64,000 bases of DNA, from contig JAODUP010000557.1 in NCBI GenBank assembly GCA_025642065.1, forward strand, positions 151,501 through 215,500, given 5' to 3'. Numbering within the stretch: position 1 is the first letter of the stretch; each line of letters starts with the position of its first letter. A model generated the notes under the pieces. The model was given only the letters and a program-made list of their open reading frames with translations. It ran no database searches and was not told the DNA's origin. Positions 25,301 through 40,500 of the stretch are shown piece after piece. This DNA is from Paralvinella palmiformis (lineage: Eukaryota; Annelida; Polychaeta; Terebellida; Alvinellidae). The translations under genes were made by a program, and so were the position numbers.

Positions 25301-28300
25301 ATTGATTACCGATTACGATTACTCCATCCCTAGTACATACTACAATTGCTAACGTACATGTACATGTACAAAGTTCTATTAAATTAGTATACACACAAAC
25401 AAATTGGTAGATGTTGATGTTGCTTCTCAGGCACGCCATTGTCACACTTAAAACATCACACGTGGTTTACTTCCAGCTATTTTCTTTGGTATTTCATTAT
25501 TTAAACCAGAGGTAATTGCAACTAACTGCTGTTATGTCTACAACATTGTACAGAAAAGATAATGTCCCACCTGATGTGTCAGAAACAATACCAGACTTAT
25601 ACACTAGTATACGAGGTTCTGGTGCTTCATAAACGTAGTTTTATTCATACAATAATTGTTTCACATGCTGGATTTTGTGTGATGCCTGTGTATGCGGAGA
25701 TGATTCCTGAATACCACGTAATGCTAGATTCCCGAAGGTCTGTATGCTGAGAAATGGATCGCACTGGTTTTATAATATATAATTTCAGTTGTATAAAATA
25801 GTAGACCTATTGCAGGTCGGTAATGATAATACTACCGGGTATGGCTAGTGTCATGTCGCTAAATGTCCTCATTACAAGCAATTAGTTTAGTCAACATCCG
25901 CAAGATATCATATTTCTTTGCTGAAACGAATAGCTTATCATGTCATTAGGAGCTTCAATTTGTCAGAAATTGTTTGTGATATGTTTGGTGGATGTGTGTA
26001 TATTCGTAGAGTTGGCTGTTACGCACTGATATCCTGTTATTTTTCCACAAGATAATAGTGTTCATATAACTCCCCCCCCCCCCTCCCTTCTAGATCACTG
26101 GCTCCGCAGCAAACAAACAATTTTTAAGGGCAACTTAGAATTTTCATTCGCTAGATGTATTATGAATGGGTTATTGATGTTATTGAATTAATCCATTCCA
26201 TTGTGGTTTCTTGATAGATTTATGTAATTTCATTTAAAAGCCTCTAAAATTTCAACCAGTTCTAGTGTGAGATGTTAACTCAAGCATCCATTGTTTTTAA
26301 GCAGCAGTTACGTTTATTTTCAGATTTCCTTGATTTTATTAGCTTCATACAGTGTTTGTTTTATGAAAGTTTAATAAAGTTTTAGCTTAGAATTATAACT
26401 CACATTTACATAATCTAGGTGATTCATCAGCAGACAATCAGGAGTGATTTTGGGGTTAAAACGTACATCCTAAAATTAGTCATTTTCAAGTAAACCAGTA
26501 TTAAATGAAAACTTGTTTACAAAAGTATAAAATGTGACTTCCAGTAATTAGACTTCTTGGCAAATCTAGAAAAAATAATAATACAAATTATCGGTTTGAG
26601 TGTGTGTGTGTGTGTGTGAAATATTGATTCAATAGCTAGGCCAGTGATCGTGTAATAATTTATGATAAATGGTCATATTTAGCTTGTTGACGTTAATAGG
26701 ATTTACTAATGAGCTGTATGAAGTCCTTCTGTAATATAAAGATTGAAAGTGTTTAACTCAGATTAAGACTAATTGTGGAGGTTAATGAGAACACTTACTC
26801 AATGTTATAATGGATGAGTGTGATATTGTCAGCAGTGTTATCTGTGTAAATATTTAATTTAACTATAGATTTTTTTTATTACTGCCTTATCTGTTAGTCT
26901 ATTTGTGTTTGTCTCTCAGAGAAAGAAAGGAAGAGTGTAAATGTCAGTGCCATAGGCATGTGTTAAAATAATAGAAAGAGTAACACTTAAAGGCCAACAC
27001 GTTTCAGTTTAAGGCTTTTGTTATGTCCACTCTGAAACATCCATAATACCACAGAAGTGAAAACCATGCTAATCTCAGGATAAAGCTACTTGATATATAA
27101 TTAAATGGTATTGATGGTGTTACTAGACAGTGAATTCATAAGCTATAAATCTCTCTCAACTGATATAAACCCCATAGACGAGTATTTCACTTGAAGTGAA
27201 AAAGGGCCAAACAAATTTGAATTTTGGACTCATTCCAGAAACAGAATATGAAAACCTGTGAAAGATCAGTGTTTGTTGACGTCATCCTCAGTGCTGAGGT
27301 CAATCTTTTTTCCTCTTCACCATCATCATTAAAAGAGTAATAATATGAACTGTCTAAACTGATGGCTTCTCTCTGTGGTTGGTAAGGAGTCAGTTTTCAA
27401 GGAGGTGCTTCATACTATGTGGGTCTATCACAATCGGCCTTTTGTCAGTCCGGAGCTGTCTTATTGTTGCCATACTGGTGACATATTTGGAGGACAGTAT
27501 AGCTGGATAAGGTAGACTCTTTCTATCTCTCTCCAAGTGAGGACAGTATGAAAATGTATGTAAAAAATATGCACATCTCTTAGTGCTTAAATGAGTATTT
27601 TACACCATTCTTTGAAATCTCCTTCTATTTAAATCAAGGTGGGTACTCTTTGTTGGACGTTGCAACTGTATAATTTATGTGCCCAACTTTAAAACAATTT
27701 AACAGAGTTTGAGATGTAAAAGTTGAATTATAAAATTTATTTTAATAAAGTGGTTGGTGTTCAATGGAAAATGTTGGTATTCAATCATTACAGCCGTATA
27801 GACAAGGATTCAACAACAACAATGAAAATGGCAATGTGTACGTGGCACAGAACTGTTAGCTTGTATATTATCAGTTTGCCATTAAGTCCACTGGAATATG
27901 TTATCTAATGAGAATTCGGACCCCTTTTAAACAAGGTCATATATCATATGGAGACCAACGTTTCCAAACGTCTGCCTTCCTGTTACAGAACAAGGTACCG
28001 GTATGTACTTCTCGTCGTGCCATCATGTATGTACTAAGACAGGGGTTAACTCACAGATGTTTAACTTGCTATTAGACGATCCAAGTGACCTTGTACGTTT
28101 TGTATCTATAGAGATTGTTTTACATGTAATTATATTATAGGGAGTATATGAATCATTACCTAGTTTATTAGTCAATACTGAATGGTTCTTATAGTGTAAT
28201 GATAAATCATCTAGGAAGACAATAAAGTCTTGTGCTAATATGGACTTCAGTTATTATGGCAGCAATGCTATACTGTAAACATGAGCACAATGAGGACTTT

Positions 28301-30316
28301 GTTGTAATGCTGTACTGCAGATATCAGTGTAGCAAAGGCTATGTTATGAATATATTTTGTAATATCAGTGTAATATAACAGTTACAGTATGGTTATACTG
28401 TTGATATAATCCTGACAACAACCGCGTTATAAATGCTACACCATGGATAGCAGCCTAATAGCAACAGTGTTATTAGTGTAACAATGGAAGGACAATGTGG
28501 GTTATACTGGGGATATTGGTTAATGTTATTTCCCATATATTATCTGTATAGCAACAACTGTGTCATAAATGTTATACTGCTAATGTTAAAGTCTGAATGT
28601 TGTTATAGATTACTTTTCTATGTTGTTGTTGTTAATGATGCTTTCTTGAAGATGAGGTAATCATATAAAATCTTATACATATAGCAATACAATCTATATG
28701 TTATGGACTATGGTATGGAGGTTATATTCTCTTTGTTTGTCCTGATCTGGTCATTTCAGGGAGTCTGTGATTAGATAATAAGAATTAAACTAATTTAATG
28801 CGCCCCCCCAATAAAAATAACAAGCCTCCTACTGTCATATTACTACCAGATATGGTATTTATAATTTCCTGTAGTTTAACATTGGTTTCTGATACTTCAA
28901 CAATAAGCCTGAAGCATGATGACATCAAAAACCAAAACAAACCAGCCGCGCTTTGCATTGTGGGATTTATAGGGGGGGGTCAGCTGAGCGATAATATCGT
29001 GATAATCCCGCCATTTTAACCTTAAACGTCAATGTTCCGGATCTGTTATAATCATGCCAAAAACTAAATTATAGTTTTATTTGACTTAGTATGTTAGAAC
29101 TTTGACAGTGTGTGTGTGTGTGTGTGTTTGTGTGTGTGGAGGGAGGGAGGAACGTCTATACATGTTTCCTCTGGTCTCTTATTTTTTTATGCATGTCTCC
29201 TCTTCGCCTTATTCTCATGTGGTTATCAATCCTGACAAGGACCAGAGATTAGTGAAGCTGTTCTCAGCTCAATGGCCCGTGAGTTTACCATCCTCATGCG
29301 CCAATCTGAGATGCAGCCCAGATGACAGCACGTTTATGCATCACGTGCGCTTCATTTGATCTTTCCTGGCTGCTGTAACTGGCAGTCTTACTGGCCAGGT
29401 TCTTCCTATATAATAACCTGAGGATAAATGAGTCCATCAGAACAAGCTGTCCATGTCAGACGCCACTGATAAGCTGATGATATCTGTCATTCAGTAACCG
29501 GGTGATAGGAAGCTGTTTGTTGCCAGAAATCAGATAGTTCATTTCCTGCTTGACTTGCAAGCAGAGATCCGAATTTGTTAGCCGGATATCAGCTTTTGGT
29601 TTGTGTGATACATAAAATGCAATTACTCAATGTAAACCCAAAACAAGCTCAACACATTCTTGATCCTTCACAAAGATGATAAAAGTACTAAAAGATTTAG
29701 TTGAAGATATGATTTAAAAACCTGTTCTTAAGAATATATAATATTATGATTAAATTGTGTCTGTTTAATTATCATTCTACGAACTTAAAAATCAGATTAT
29801 GTTTATCAAAGTCAATGAATAATTTATTTTTAGTGTGTGTATATGATGAAGGTAGTCTATTTGGTGATGACCTTAAAGGTTGTCTTTTCATGTCATACTA
29901 TCAGTACCTCATCTGGTCTCCAATTGTTTGATCATTATCCTGTCTGGTCACAATTTGTGGATCAGTCCATTATTTGATTACTCATTACCTTCTCTTGTCA
30001 CGTCTCTGGATCAATACCTAATCAGCTAAGAACATCTTCATCATTATCTGATCTTGTCACAGCTCCGGGATCAGTATCTTGCCTGGTGACCAACTTTCGA
30101 CCACCATCGGGTCTACGGCTCTCAGCCTTTAGCCAACAGCTTTAGCTGACCTTAACCCTTGCATTAATAATTCATTCACCTTTTGGTAGAGATTTGGCTA
30201 CTTCGCTCTTGGTCGAGTACCCCAAGGTTGCTGACAGTCCTTTGGCGGGAATAACCCAGTTTGTTTGCGGAATGTTTTATAGTCAATATGTAATCTAGGT
30301 ACGTTCTTGTTGTGGC

Positions 30317-30377
<61 letters not shown>

Positions 30378-33300
30378 ATCCAATTAAAGTGTGTGTAGCT
30401 AGATACAGTAACACCGTGGACAGTTTTGATTGAAAGGCGTCCACTTAATTTGTTTTATCCACTAAACCACATCCATCAGTACCATTAGAGAGGCTGCCAG
30501 ATTCCACTCAGTTTAAGTTTATCTCCAACATTTCTGTTTATTTCCATGATAAATAACACTAAAAATTAGACTTGATATGAAATAAGCTAGTAGTATGGTT
30601 CATGGTGAACACACACACACACACACATACACACAATTATTAGCATATGTTATGAGCCAGATTTCGAAAAGCTGCAGTTCTACCATTAATTATGCTAACT
30701 TTGTTATCAGTTGCTGACCTTCTGTAGTAACATAATGTCCCCTAAGTTGACCCCCCCCTCTCCCATCGTGTACAAGAAACTCATTAACTGGTCACTGGTG
30801 ACTTAAGCCTGTTGTTACCACATTGACCTGAATAACATAACATCATGGCTGCTTACTGACATCTCGTGTTCTCAGATCTGATACAAGTAGAGAATTAGCC
30901 TTTGTGCAAATGATGTGACACAGATGATCAGCACAAGGCGGGTAATTAATCTATCGGGGTTATGAATATCTTCTGTCTCTTAATTAGCTTAGACGTTGAC
31001 ATCTGGTAAGTAAAAACCAGTTACAAAAGGAAATATCACAACTGTCAGGCCAAGTGTGTTGTTGGTCGATGAAGGTGAATATTTTCGGTCGCACATTCGA
31101 TATAATGATGCTATTCGTTTCAGAAATGTTTCATAATCTATCTTAACATTTCACACCTCATATCGTCTAAAGATGAGAACTGCAATATTTTGGATTTTAG
31201 TTAGTGTTGCTTTTCTGAAATTGTTATTGGAAAAAAATCTAGCTTCATCAGTTCATGCCGAGACTAAGAAAAGAACATTATAGTGTAAGACGAACTAAAC
31301 AGATCACCTTAAATTAGTGATTAACTCCAAGAAAGAAGGAGCTAATCAGATTAGCTTTGAACGTTTATTCACCAGTTGGAGATGGACAACGTATACGAAA
31401 ATGAAGGTCGACCAAAGTCTGGAATGTCATTTAGCTTTTTCAGCGCACACTGTCAATACAAAATGTTTATGGTAATTATATTAGTCCACTGCGTATCAGA
31501 AATTATGCAGTATCACTAAAGCAACCAGACGACATTATTGGTTGGTGAAGATGAAATAATATCCAGACGTTTATTCTGTGACAAGTATTGGGCTAGAGGA
31601 CATTTCAGGACGTTTTTTTCTTATCTGTAGAAATATTATTTTCGAACAAAAGCAAAATTGATTAGTAGTTAACTTTTGTGACTGTATAGCTAGTATTTGT
31701 ATCACCAAATTTGATTGTTTATATCTGTATATTTAAATCTGGTACAAATTGTGCTTTTTTCACACATACCGGGTGTCATTATATTTAATTTTTGACATTT
31801 CTTATATTGACACAGGTTCCCTTTTTCATCCAATTTGTTGCCAGACAGGGATTTCTTATTTAAATAAACGCACATGCACATCCAAACACACACACACACA
31901 CACACACACACTTGCCATTATCTGATTGCTTGCTATGCCTTTTAAGGCAGGATCCATTAAACATTGAGTAATCACGTCGTACTATCAATTATTTGTACTG
32001 TCGATGATTACCATTTAATCCTTTGCTATGATCTTGTTATTATTCATGTAACATTTTGGGGTTTCCTGATCTGATAAGTACATGAGATCCGTTGTTGGAT
32101 TTAATTCAGCATTCGTGCTGCTTACAACTAATTATCTTCAGTAAATATTATATGGACTTTGAAGTTGTAATATATGCCAATCTTTTATGTCAAAGTTGCA
32201 TCAATGTGCTAAATAGTTTATAGGTATTATGCACCATCAAGGACCAGTAGTTAAATTCTCTAATTGCATTCATTAAGAAATATAAAGACTTTAAAGTGAT
32301 AACATATGACATTCTGTTGTGCCATTTCTACTAATGTGATAAATAGTTTATCATGTTGTAATTCAGACAAGGTACCTAATAATATTGTTGTTAATGTGCT
32401 AATATTATATTTATTATTTTGTTCAAATTCATAATTACCTAAATCAACGCATATTTAAATCTACATGCAAGCACACAACTGTTATTGCTGTGTCTCATAT
32501 TTTTAGGAAATGCATATGCATATGAGGAACAGGACACGTCAAGTGACAGTGATGATGAAGTATTGCGACGTTATCAACAGTCCATTCAACGAGTTCCCTC
32601 ACAGCGCAGTGTACATAGTACAAGGAGCCAAAAAAGTAGTGCCAGCAAAGTCAGCAAAACTAGTGAGTACTCTCCTGTTTTTTGGTGTGTGTGTGTGTGT
32701 GTGTGTGTGTGAAGCTTATTTGCTTTTTAGCGTTAAATTAAAGTGTTTAGATATGCCAAATGGTAAACCTTTCTAGACCAAACATAGATACAGTCACAAT
32801 GCTCTGTGTAGTAATAGATATTTCTTTCTGAAAAATAATATGATCAATTGCTTTTAGACAACCCGTAATTGATTATCCATAACTGTCACATAATGGTTGT
32901 AGTAAGTAAATATCCAGCTAGTTTGTTCCATTATAGCAGCAATTTGGTAATATTATAGTAAATCTATGCCCTGCCTAGTGTACCCTAGATGTTATACTAA
33001 TTTACATCCCTTACTCCAGGTGTCTTATAGAAGTATTCATGCTTAAATGCTTATAAAATGGATTAATACTTTTAAGCAGAGTGCATACTACTATACTATT
33101 ACTAGGATGGATTGTTTAATTAAATATCACAGCATTATTAATTTAGAACACTCTGAGCTCAAAGATATTCATTATGATATTTCCATATTTATATTAATAT
33201 TTCTATTTCTTGTTCAGATATAGTGTATAACAATTCATCTATTACTTTCCTGGTTCAGGTTGACTTTCCTACATTTGTTATTGGTAACAGTGTTTGTCTT

Positions 33301-34478
33301 CAGGATTGTATCAGTTATGTTAATTTGCAGTGATATATATTTCATCTGGATACTATAGGCTGGAAATTAATAAAACACGTTTTCAGCCTTTTTAAAAATC
33401 ATTTAAAACTAATATACTTGCAATTAGGAAGAGTTCAATACAGTCTTAATGTAATGACTTCTTTCTTGCAATTAGTTGTTGAGCCTTCAAGGAGATTTTA
33501 TCAAACGGACTGCTCTGTTTTTCTGAATCTGAAAACAAAAACTGGAAGTGTTAATCAGGTCCATTAGTAGTGATTACTGTGTGTAAAGTGCCATGTAAAA
33601 AATCTGTTGCTTCACAATTAACCTGGCTGTTCCATATATTTATGGATTTATTGTTTACGCCAGAAGATTCCATCTTTTATTCAAACAAAAAAACTTTTTT
33701 CTAGAATTATTTTATTTTCTCATCTTTTGTTAGCCATTTTCTTTATCACTAACAATAAGCCAAGTATTGTGGCAAGATTCTAGTATTGTTTTTGTTTTTT
33801 TGATTAACTGCTGTAGATAATATAAAATATTCATTTATGCTCATCATATTTTAATTAAAGTAATAAGGATATCTCCATATATATAAGCTGGTAGCACAGT
33901 TGACCACAAACCTCTAAGGATTGGGGTTCAAATCATATCCTAAATATAAAGGGCATTTAATCTTTTATTTCATCTCTGCTCATTACTCTTGGAGATTGGT
34001 TGACTCATTTAGATCACCACAGTGCACAAAAGTAGCCACAAAATTGTAATATTTCCTTTCATTGTACTAATGTAGTAATTCTTGAAGTAACTATAAAACA
34101 AAAGTATTATCTAGTCATAATGTATTGAGAGGAATGCCTATTTTCTGTGGAAAAGAAATCAATACAGTCTCTGCCTGGATCATGAATTTTGTTTAATAAT
34201 TCAGTGCAACAGTTGACCAGTGATCTTGACGTCATTATCCACCTTGTTCTTCTTGACAGTTGTATAATTTTTGGTCATGACTAGAACAGTATACCCTCTG
34301 AGAGCTTAATAACTTATCACCTGACTGTTTGGTCTTGGAGAACAATTTATATCTGCACATTCTCAAATGGGCCCCTTTGTCTTTGGTTTCCATCATAAGA
34401 GATGCCCAGTTTATTTCAGTTATGGTATCCATTCATTTCAGATCACTTGCTTAGTCTGTATTAGTATGTTTATTGAGG

Positions 34479-34516
<38 letters not shown>

Positions 34517-37500
34517 CTATAACCCACAGTGACCAATCAACATCAAGCTCAGTGTTTAATTATGACTGAGTCAACCAATCAGAGAACAAGACAGAGAGCT
34601 ATAACCAATTTTAGGCTGAAACCTTCTAATTTCAAGTCAGTCAGTCTAACCACCTATTATTGTTAATGTTACCAACAGGAGCTATAGAGCCTGGAACATT
34701 ATGACTGAATAGTATTAGTAGATTTTGTGTATGCTCGCGCACGTGTGTGTGTGTGTGTGTGATTACAGTCTTAGTTTGAATTAAGTGAATAAACCTTTCA
34801 ACAACAAAAAACCCTCCAAAACGTTGTAGTATGTCACGTCCCCGTCAGCTGTACGGTATATGTTTATGTCAAGCGTACTAATTTTAGTACCATGTGACAT
34901 TTGCTTACCATGGCAATGATGATGATGATTATTATTGATGTTTTATGGCCACTTTTGTGTGAACATGGTAGGCTAAATGGACCAAGCGACCTCCAAAGGT
35001 AACCAAGCGAAATCAAAGATGAAACACCCTTCAGAAATCATCCCCCATGCCGATATTCGAACACAGGTATTAGTGATCTGTGATCCAAGACGCTACCACT
35101 AGACAAAGCAGGCAGCCCCAACCATGGTTATAACAAAATCCACTAGCACTGCCAATCGGTTTGACTTTTAAAGTGACATTTAGCCTTGATTTTACAGGTT
35201 TATTGACTATCATTTCTACTGATGACACTAATCCCTGCGGTATGATAAAGCTGGAGTTATCTGATGTGATACAGGAGAATAGTTAAAAAAATTATATTTC
35301 TATGTAAGTTGGGGTGGATGTTTGTGGTTAGTTGTAAATAGCCATTGTTTACTGCAGGACGTGTAGGATTTCTGCAGACAGATATATAAAGTTGCAGCCA
35401 TTCTTCATTGATTGAATTCCATGTGCTCCAGTTTCAAGGCAATATCTTGTCAGATGTGTCTTCTTGTGACGTCTGGTTCCCGGTCTCAGAGCTACTTATT
35501 CTTGGCCGATAACAGCCAATGACAGTGCTATAGACACTGTTTTTCTCTACAGTGTCTTATTGCTATGTAATAATGTTCCATAGAACGGCATTAATGATCT
35601 GGAAGGCTGTGTGCGTTATTGCCTTTTTATTGCGTGTTAATGCGCAATAATATCTTGTTAATATCAGTCATTATATTGTTGCGGCTTGATGACGTGATGT
35701 GGTAGGGTTCAGCTTGATTAAGGTTAATCAGTACACGCACTACACCAGTAGATTATAACTTAATATGATGTTAATATCTCATAGTATAGTGTCATTAGTG
35801 ATTGATCCTCATTAATGGACAACTAATCTGTTCAGTAGACACAACTATGTTATCTGTGCCCAGCCCAACATTTGTCAACATTGATCTCCTCTTTCAGTAA
35901 ATCCCAATTCACGTACGCACACACGCACGCACGCACACATACACACACACACACACACGATAAACGCCAATATGTGTGGAACCAAGCGTCTAATTGAAAA
36001 CATTTAAAGTTAAGATGCTAAGTACTATAACCCAGTTTCTTACTGATCACATTACATTAATGCTAAATGACACATTTATTACCTGTAATTAAGACCAAGT
36101 GCTGAGGTCAGGTAGCTTGCTTTAGAGTTTAGCCCTAATGACAAAGCTCTGTTATTCACAGAGCCTGCCAGGGCCTGGAAAGATTATGGTAAATAGTAAC
36201 CCCCATTAGACACTGGAGTGGTAACTGTTCTTGATCAAATAAACCTCATTAGTGCCAAGTACTATGTTTTGTTAGGTCTGCTAACTCTAATAGTTCAACT
36301 ACAATGGCTATTATCTCCAATAACATAATAGGTAAATCATGTGACCATTATGATATACAGGGGGCAGATAGGTCTCCATGTGTTTACTGTAATGTATTTT
36401 CATTAATGTTAAGTCAGAAACCCTTGTCACTTGTGTCTGCCATCCAGCTGCTCAAGTGGCTTTTGATTAGCCTGAACACATGGAAACCACGCTCTGCTTC
36501 GGCAGATGTTACGAGCAGAGTATATCCTAATACCAGCAAAATTCTATGTTCGGAAAGGAATCTGGATCTGCAGATACTAAGGATTTCATCAAAGTATCAG
36601 TTAAATCGGGTTTGTCAGACTGTCTGGACCAGATATTGAACCATCTGGATACCTCATTATCCAATGACCTCAGAGTTAGCAGGTCTCATGTCATGATTCA
36701 AATTACTGTGGGGGAGGGATCCCTAGTTTGACCTTTAAAGATTGTATTAGGCTCAGCAAAGCACTCAATGGTCAGTTATCTGCAGAGTAATCGTTCTGCA
36801 ACTGTTCCTGTAAGATCTCAATAAAAGGAATGCCAATTGATCTCTTGTAATAAAGAAGAGGTGTGTCAGCAGGTACATTCAACCTATTACACTGAACCCT
36901 TGTAACCCTTGGTATTTCCAGTACAGTACCTATATATGAGGCCAGCTGCTTTGCTTCGTGGTACCATCTCTGGAATTCTACACCAATGTCATCCCTCAAA
37001 CATTGAATCTCTGGTTGGATATTGTCAATTATTGTGTATGCCTCAAAGACGTCAATATCTTCTTTGTACTGACAAACCTTTCAAATAATTCAAACTATTC
37101 TTTATTACTGTGAAGCCAATAATAACGAAAACTTTGCAGACTACTTTTCAAACCATAAGCCGTAGTCTTGATGTCGCTATCCCAACCACTTTCATTAACC
37201 TCTGGACAAACATGTGGATTACCCATAGCTTCAAGGCAAGTGACCACCTGTTCATAAAGCTCACCAACTGTTTTCAAACAAAAATGTCTTGCACAATCCT
37301 TCAAGTTTCTCCTGGCGAGCATTGGGGCAATATTGTTTGAGAGCAAGCTCCAAGAAGTTTTGCCTCTTGGGAGAATTGTCGAAAAATTGTACTTCTTAAG
37401 TTATTATTTAACAGACAAATCATTTTATACTAAGTAAAATGTCTGTTAAATAAGACACACATTACACAATACTCCATGTGTGGTTATTTAAGAATGACAA

Positions 37501-40500
37501 ATTCGCATTACCTAACTACTAGCGATTATGTTCCAAATGATATATTGCATTTAAAGATGGAGGATCCCTACTATATATGGTTCTGGGGTTCTGACCCCCT
37601 CCCCCGTAGATCCGCTACTGATATACTAAGATAGAGTATTGGTTTTTTAAAGGTGAAAGAGTAATATTGGTACTTTAGTAAACTGTTTAGTAATTAAGTA
37701 AATGTTAATTGCATACGGTATTTTAATAATAATAATAATAACTACCCATAATTCACCGTTTGATAAAAAATAAACTCAAACCAATACATTTCTGTTAAAG
37801 ATGCCTGTGATAAGTTAGCTTTAAGATAATATCTAATGTTATAATAAAAACTAATTTTTTTAAGTCAAAGTTTAGAATATAATATTTTCTGATCTAATAA
37901 TACTTTATTTAATATATCCTCACTAATTTTTTTAGCTTGTGGAGAATTTTCCAGTACGTGTGTAAAACTGTGATAACAGCAGCATCACTGTCTAGTGCAC
38001 AGTGAGTCTTAGCCACAGTTTTTGTTTGTGTTTAGTATTAAGAGCTCTTAAACTAAGAATCACTGTAAGCCTCTTTAATATTATGTGATGATGCCGGAAC
38101 AGTCATATTCTACATCTCAAGCAAAGGTTAATTGCTTTTCTCTGATCTGATATTAACTTTTCATAGATAATTAAGTATATCCAACATAAAAGCCTTTATT
38201 AGCTCTACCTATTATATGTCCTTTCTGCTGACATGTAAAGAGCTATAATTAGTCAGGTCTCCATAGGGACAGAAATCCTTGTAGACACCGTCACCTTTAT
38301 AAGGTGATACCATTTATCTTGTCAGGTGCGTGTTAATATCCAGGTGTCTCTTTATTCCAAATTACTATTAGCACCTGTGTCACTGATTTGACACAGGACT
38401 CTTAGTGGCGAATGGAAGCTACACTTTGTATATAACTAGTGGACGAGATCCAAAATTATTAGCATTTCTGATCGGACCTAAATGTTGTCAGTTGTGGCTA
38501 TCTTTGTCAGTTTCTGACTGAAAGACGTTTTGCCAATCACCTTTACACACTCTGAGCTAGTTATTCTAGACGTGGAACCTACCATCTAACATGTCTGTGT
38601 TAGCTAACTAACAGCTCTGTAGAATATGGTTTATATTGGGCCTAGAAGTTGAATAAATATTGATGAGTTAGTCATATGAAAGGGAGAAATGTAGATTACA
38701 GGACTGCATGAGAAATATTATTCATAGTAGTAGTACTAGTAGTAGTGTTGGTGGTAGTAGTAGTAGTAGTGTTGGTGGTAGTAGTAGTTTAGGATGACTT
38801 TAAAGCTGTGGCGTGATATCATTTATTTATAGTGCTGGGAACTCTTAATCTAGGCTTCAGTTTGTCACAAGGGTTAAACATTTATCAAAGGAAAGGAGGA
38901 ATTTAAATGAATTATTGGTATCAGTAGAGTAGGTACTGGGAGAAGTCAGCCTTTGGTTTGTATAGAATTGTCCGTACTTCATCAAGAAGGAAAAAAATGT
39001 CAGTAAATGTGGACTTGAATTTCTGACAATACTAATTAGTTCATGCCGACCTAAGTCCATTCTTTATAACAGCTGAGCCTTTTATTGATCATTTTAATTG
39101 ATTTAATATTTTATTGATTCAAATTACTAAAGGAAAAAAAAGATATAGTGATTGTATGTTTATTATTGGTAATAAAAATATAAGAAATATTTCCTTGAAT
39201 GTTAAACTTGCAAATTATAACACAGTCAGAAGTGCTAAAATATTTTGGATATGATCCTGTCTTTTACGCTTGTATTCTTACATTCGGGCGCCTCTGTGGT
39301 CTAGTTGGTAGTGCATTGGACCACAGATCACTACCACCTGAGTTTGAATCTCAGTGTGGGTATTTGTAAGGGGTGTTTCATCTTTCACTTTGCTGCATTA
39401 CCTTTGGAGGGTGCTCAGCCCATTCAGCCTACCATATGCACAAAAGTGGCCATAAAATATAAATCATCATCATCATCTTACGTTCTATCATCAAAGTTTA
39501 TACCCCCCATGTTTTTTAGTTGGAGTCAAAAAACATTTGACTGTTTTTAAGTATTTATTGTCAGATGACTAAAAGTGTATGTGGATTTTTTAAATTTGAT
39601 ATATGTTTATTGCAAAGTGACAATAAGTATCATCTGACATTACACTCTGAACAAGTCAGACTTCCTTCTTGGTGAGATCACAAAGAATAGGAATAAAAGA
39701 AATAGCTATTATATAATAAATTTAAGCCACAGATAGAAAGTGTAAAATAAGTAAAAACTAGATTTCTTCTTTAAAGGGATTGTACTACCAGTAATTACTT
39801 CAAGGGATAATTACCAAAACTGAAAATGACAAAGACCCAGAGGTAAAAGATCTTGAGTCAGTTTGTATAATACGACCAGTAATTTACTAGATTCATTTCC
39901 AGTGTATATGGTCTTAATAAACAAAACTTGTTCGTCAAAAAGATGCTAGATAAATTAAGATAACTTCTTTTCAGTTGAGTTGCCCCATCTAAGTGACAAG
40001 CAGGTTACTGTTTTGTTTACTCTAACAAAATTAATCTCTCCCTAAAATAGTCCATTTCTCAAAGCAAAAACGAAGGATTCTAATGGGAATATATTCACAT
40101 GACATTTCTTTATAATAGAATAGAAAGTTTGGCAGTTATGTTATTGTACGACGGAAACTCATTTATTAGGAACTCAGGATACCACATAAATTGCAACTTA
40201 ATTTAATGAAAACCCAGACATTAGCTGGTACACTGAATACTTACACTTGAAGTTTAATACACATAGTTATGGAAGTGAATGCACATGTTCCTTCTTGGAC
40301 ACAGATTAAGATTGAATACTATCACGTGACGGAGAAGACAGTCATAACCTTACGATTATCTACTTCTGTATGACTGTATCCATCATAGCTGTTGCTAACC
40401 CTGGTAGCTCACAAGATATTCCTTCTCCGATTACATTGGACAGGGAGTCCGTGCTACACGGCATAGTGCGTGCTCTCTCATAGAGAAATCACTGATGGCG

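Larger units (their letters stand above)
23419..32506 (+). other. Syt14 intron between the alternative first exon and the acidic linker exon
   Basis: Contains SINE type B (23440-23810), the 16-bp minisatellite at 25034-25160, a C-run at 26072-26083, a degenerate tandem repeat at about 28262-28610, (GT)n at 29108-29138, a loose GGATCAGT/GGTCACA repeat at 29910-30100, (CT)n(TA)n at 30322-30377, and (CA)n at 30610-30628 and 31884-31910. No further exon was recognised. Confidence 0.7.
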
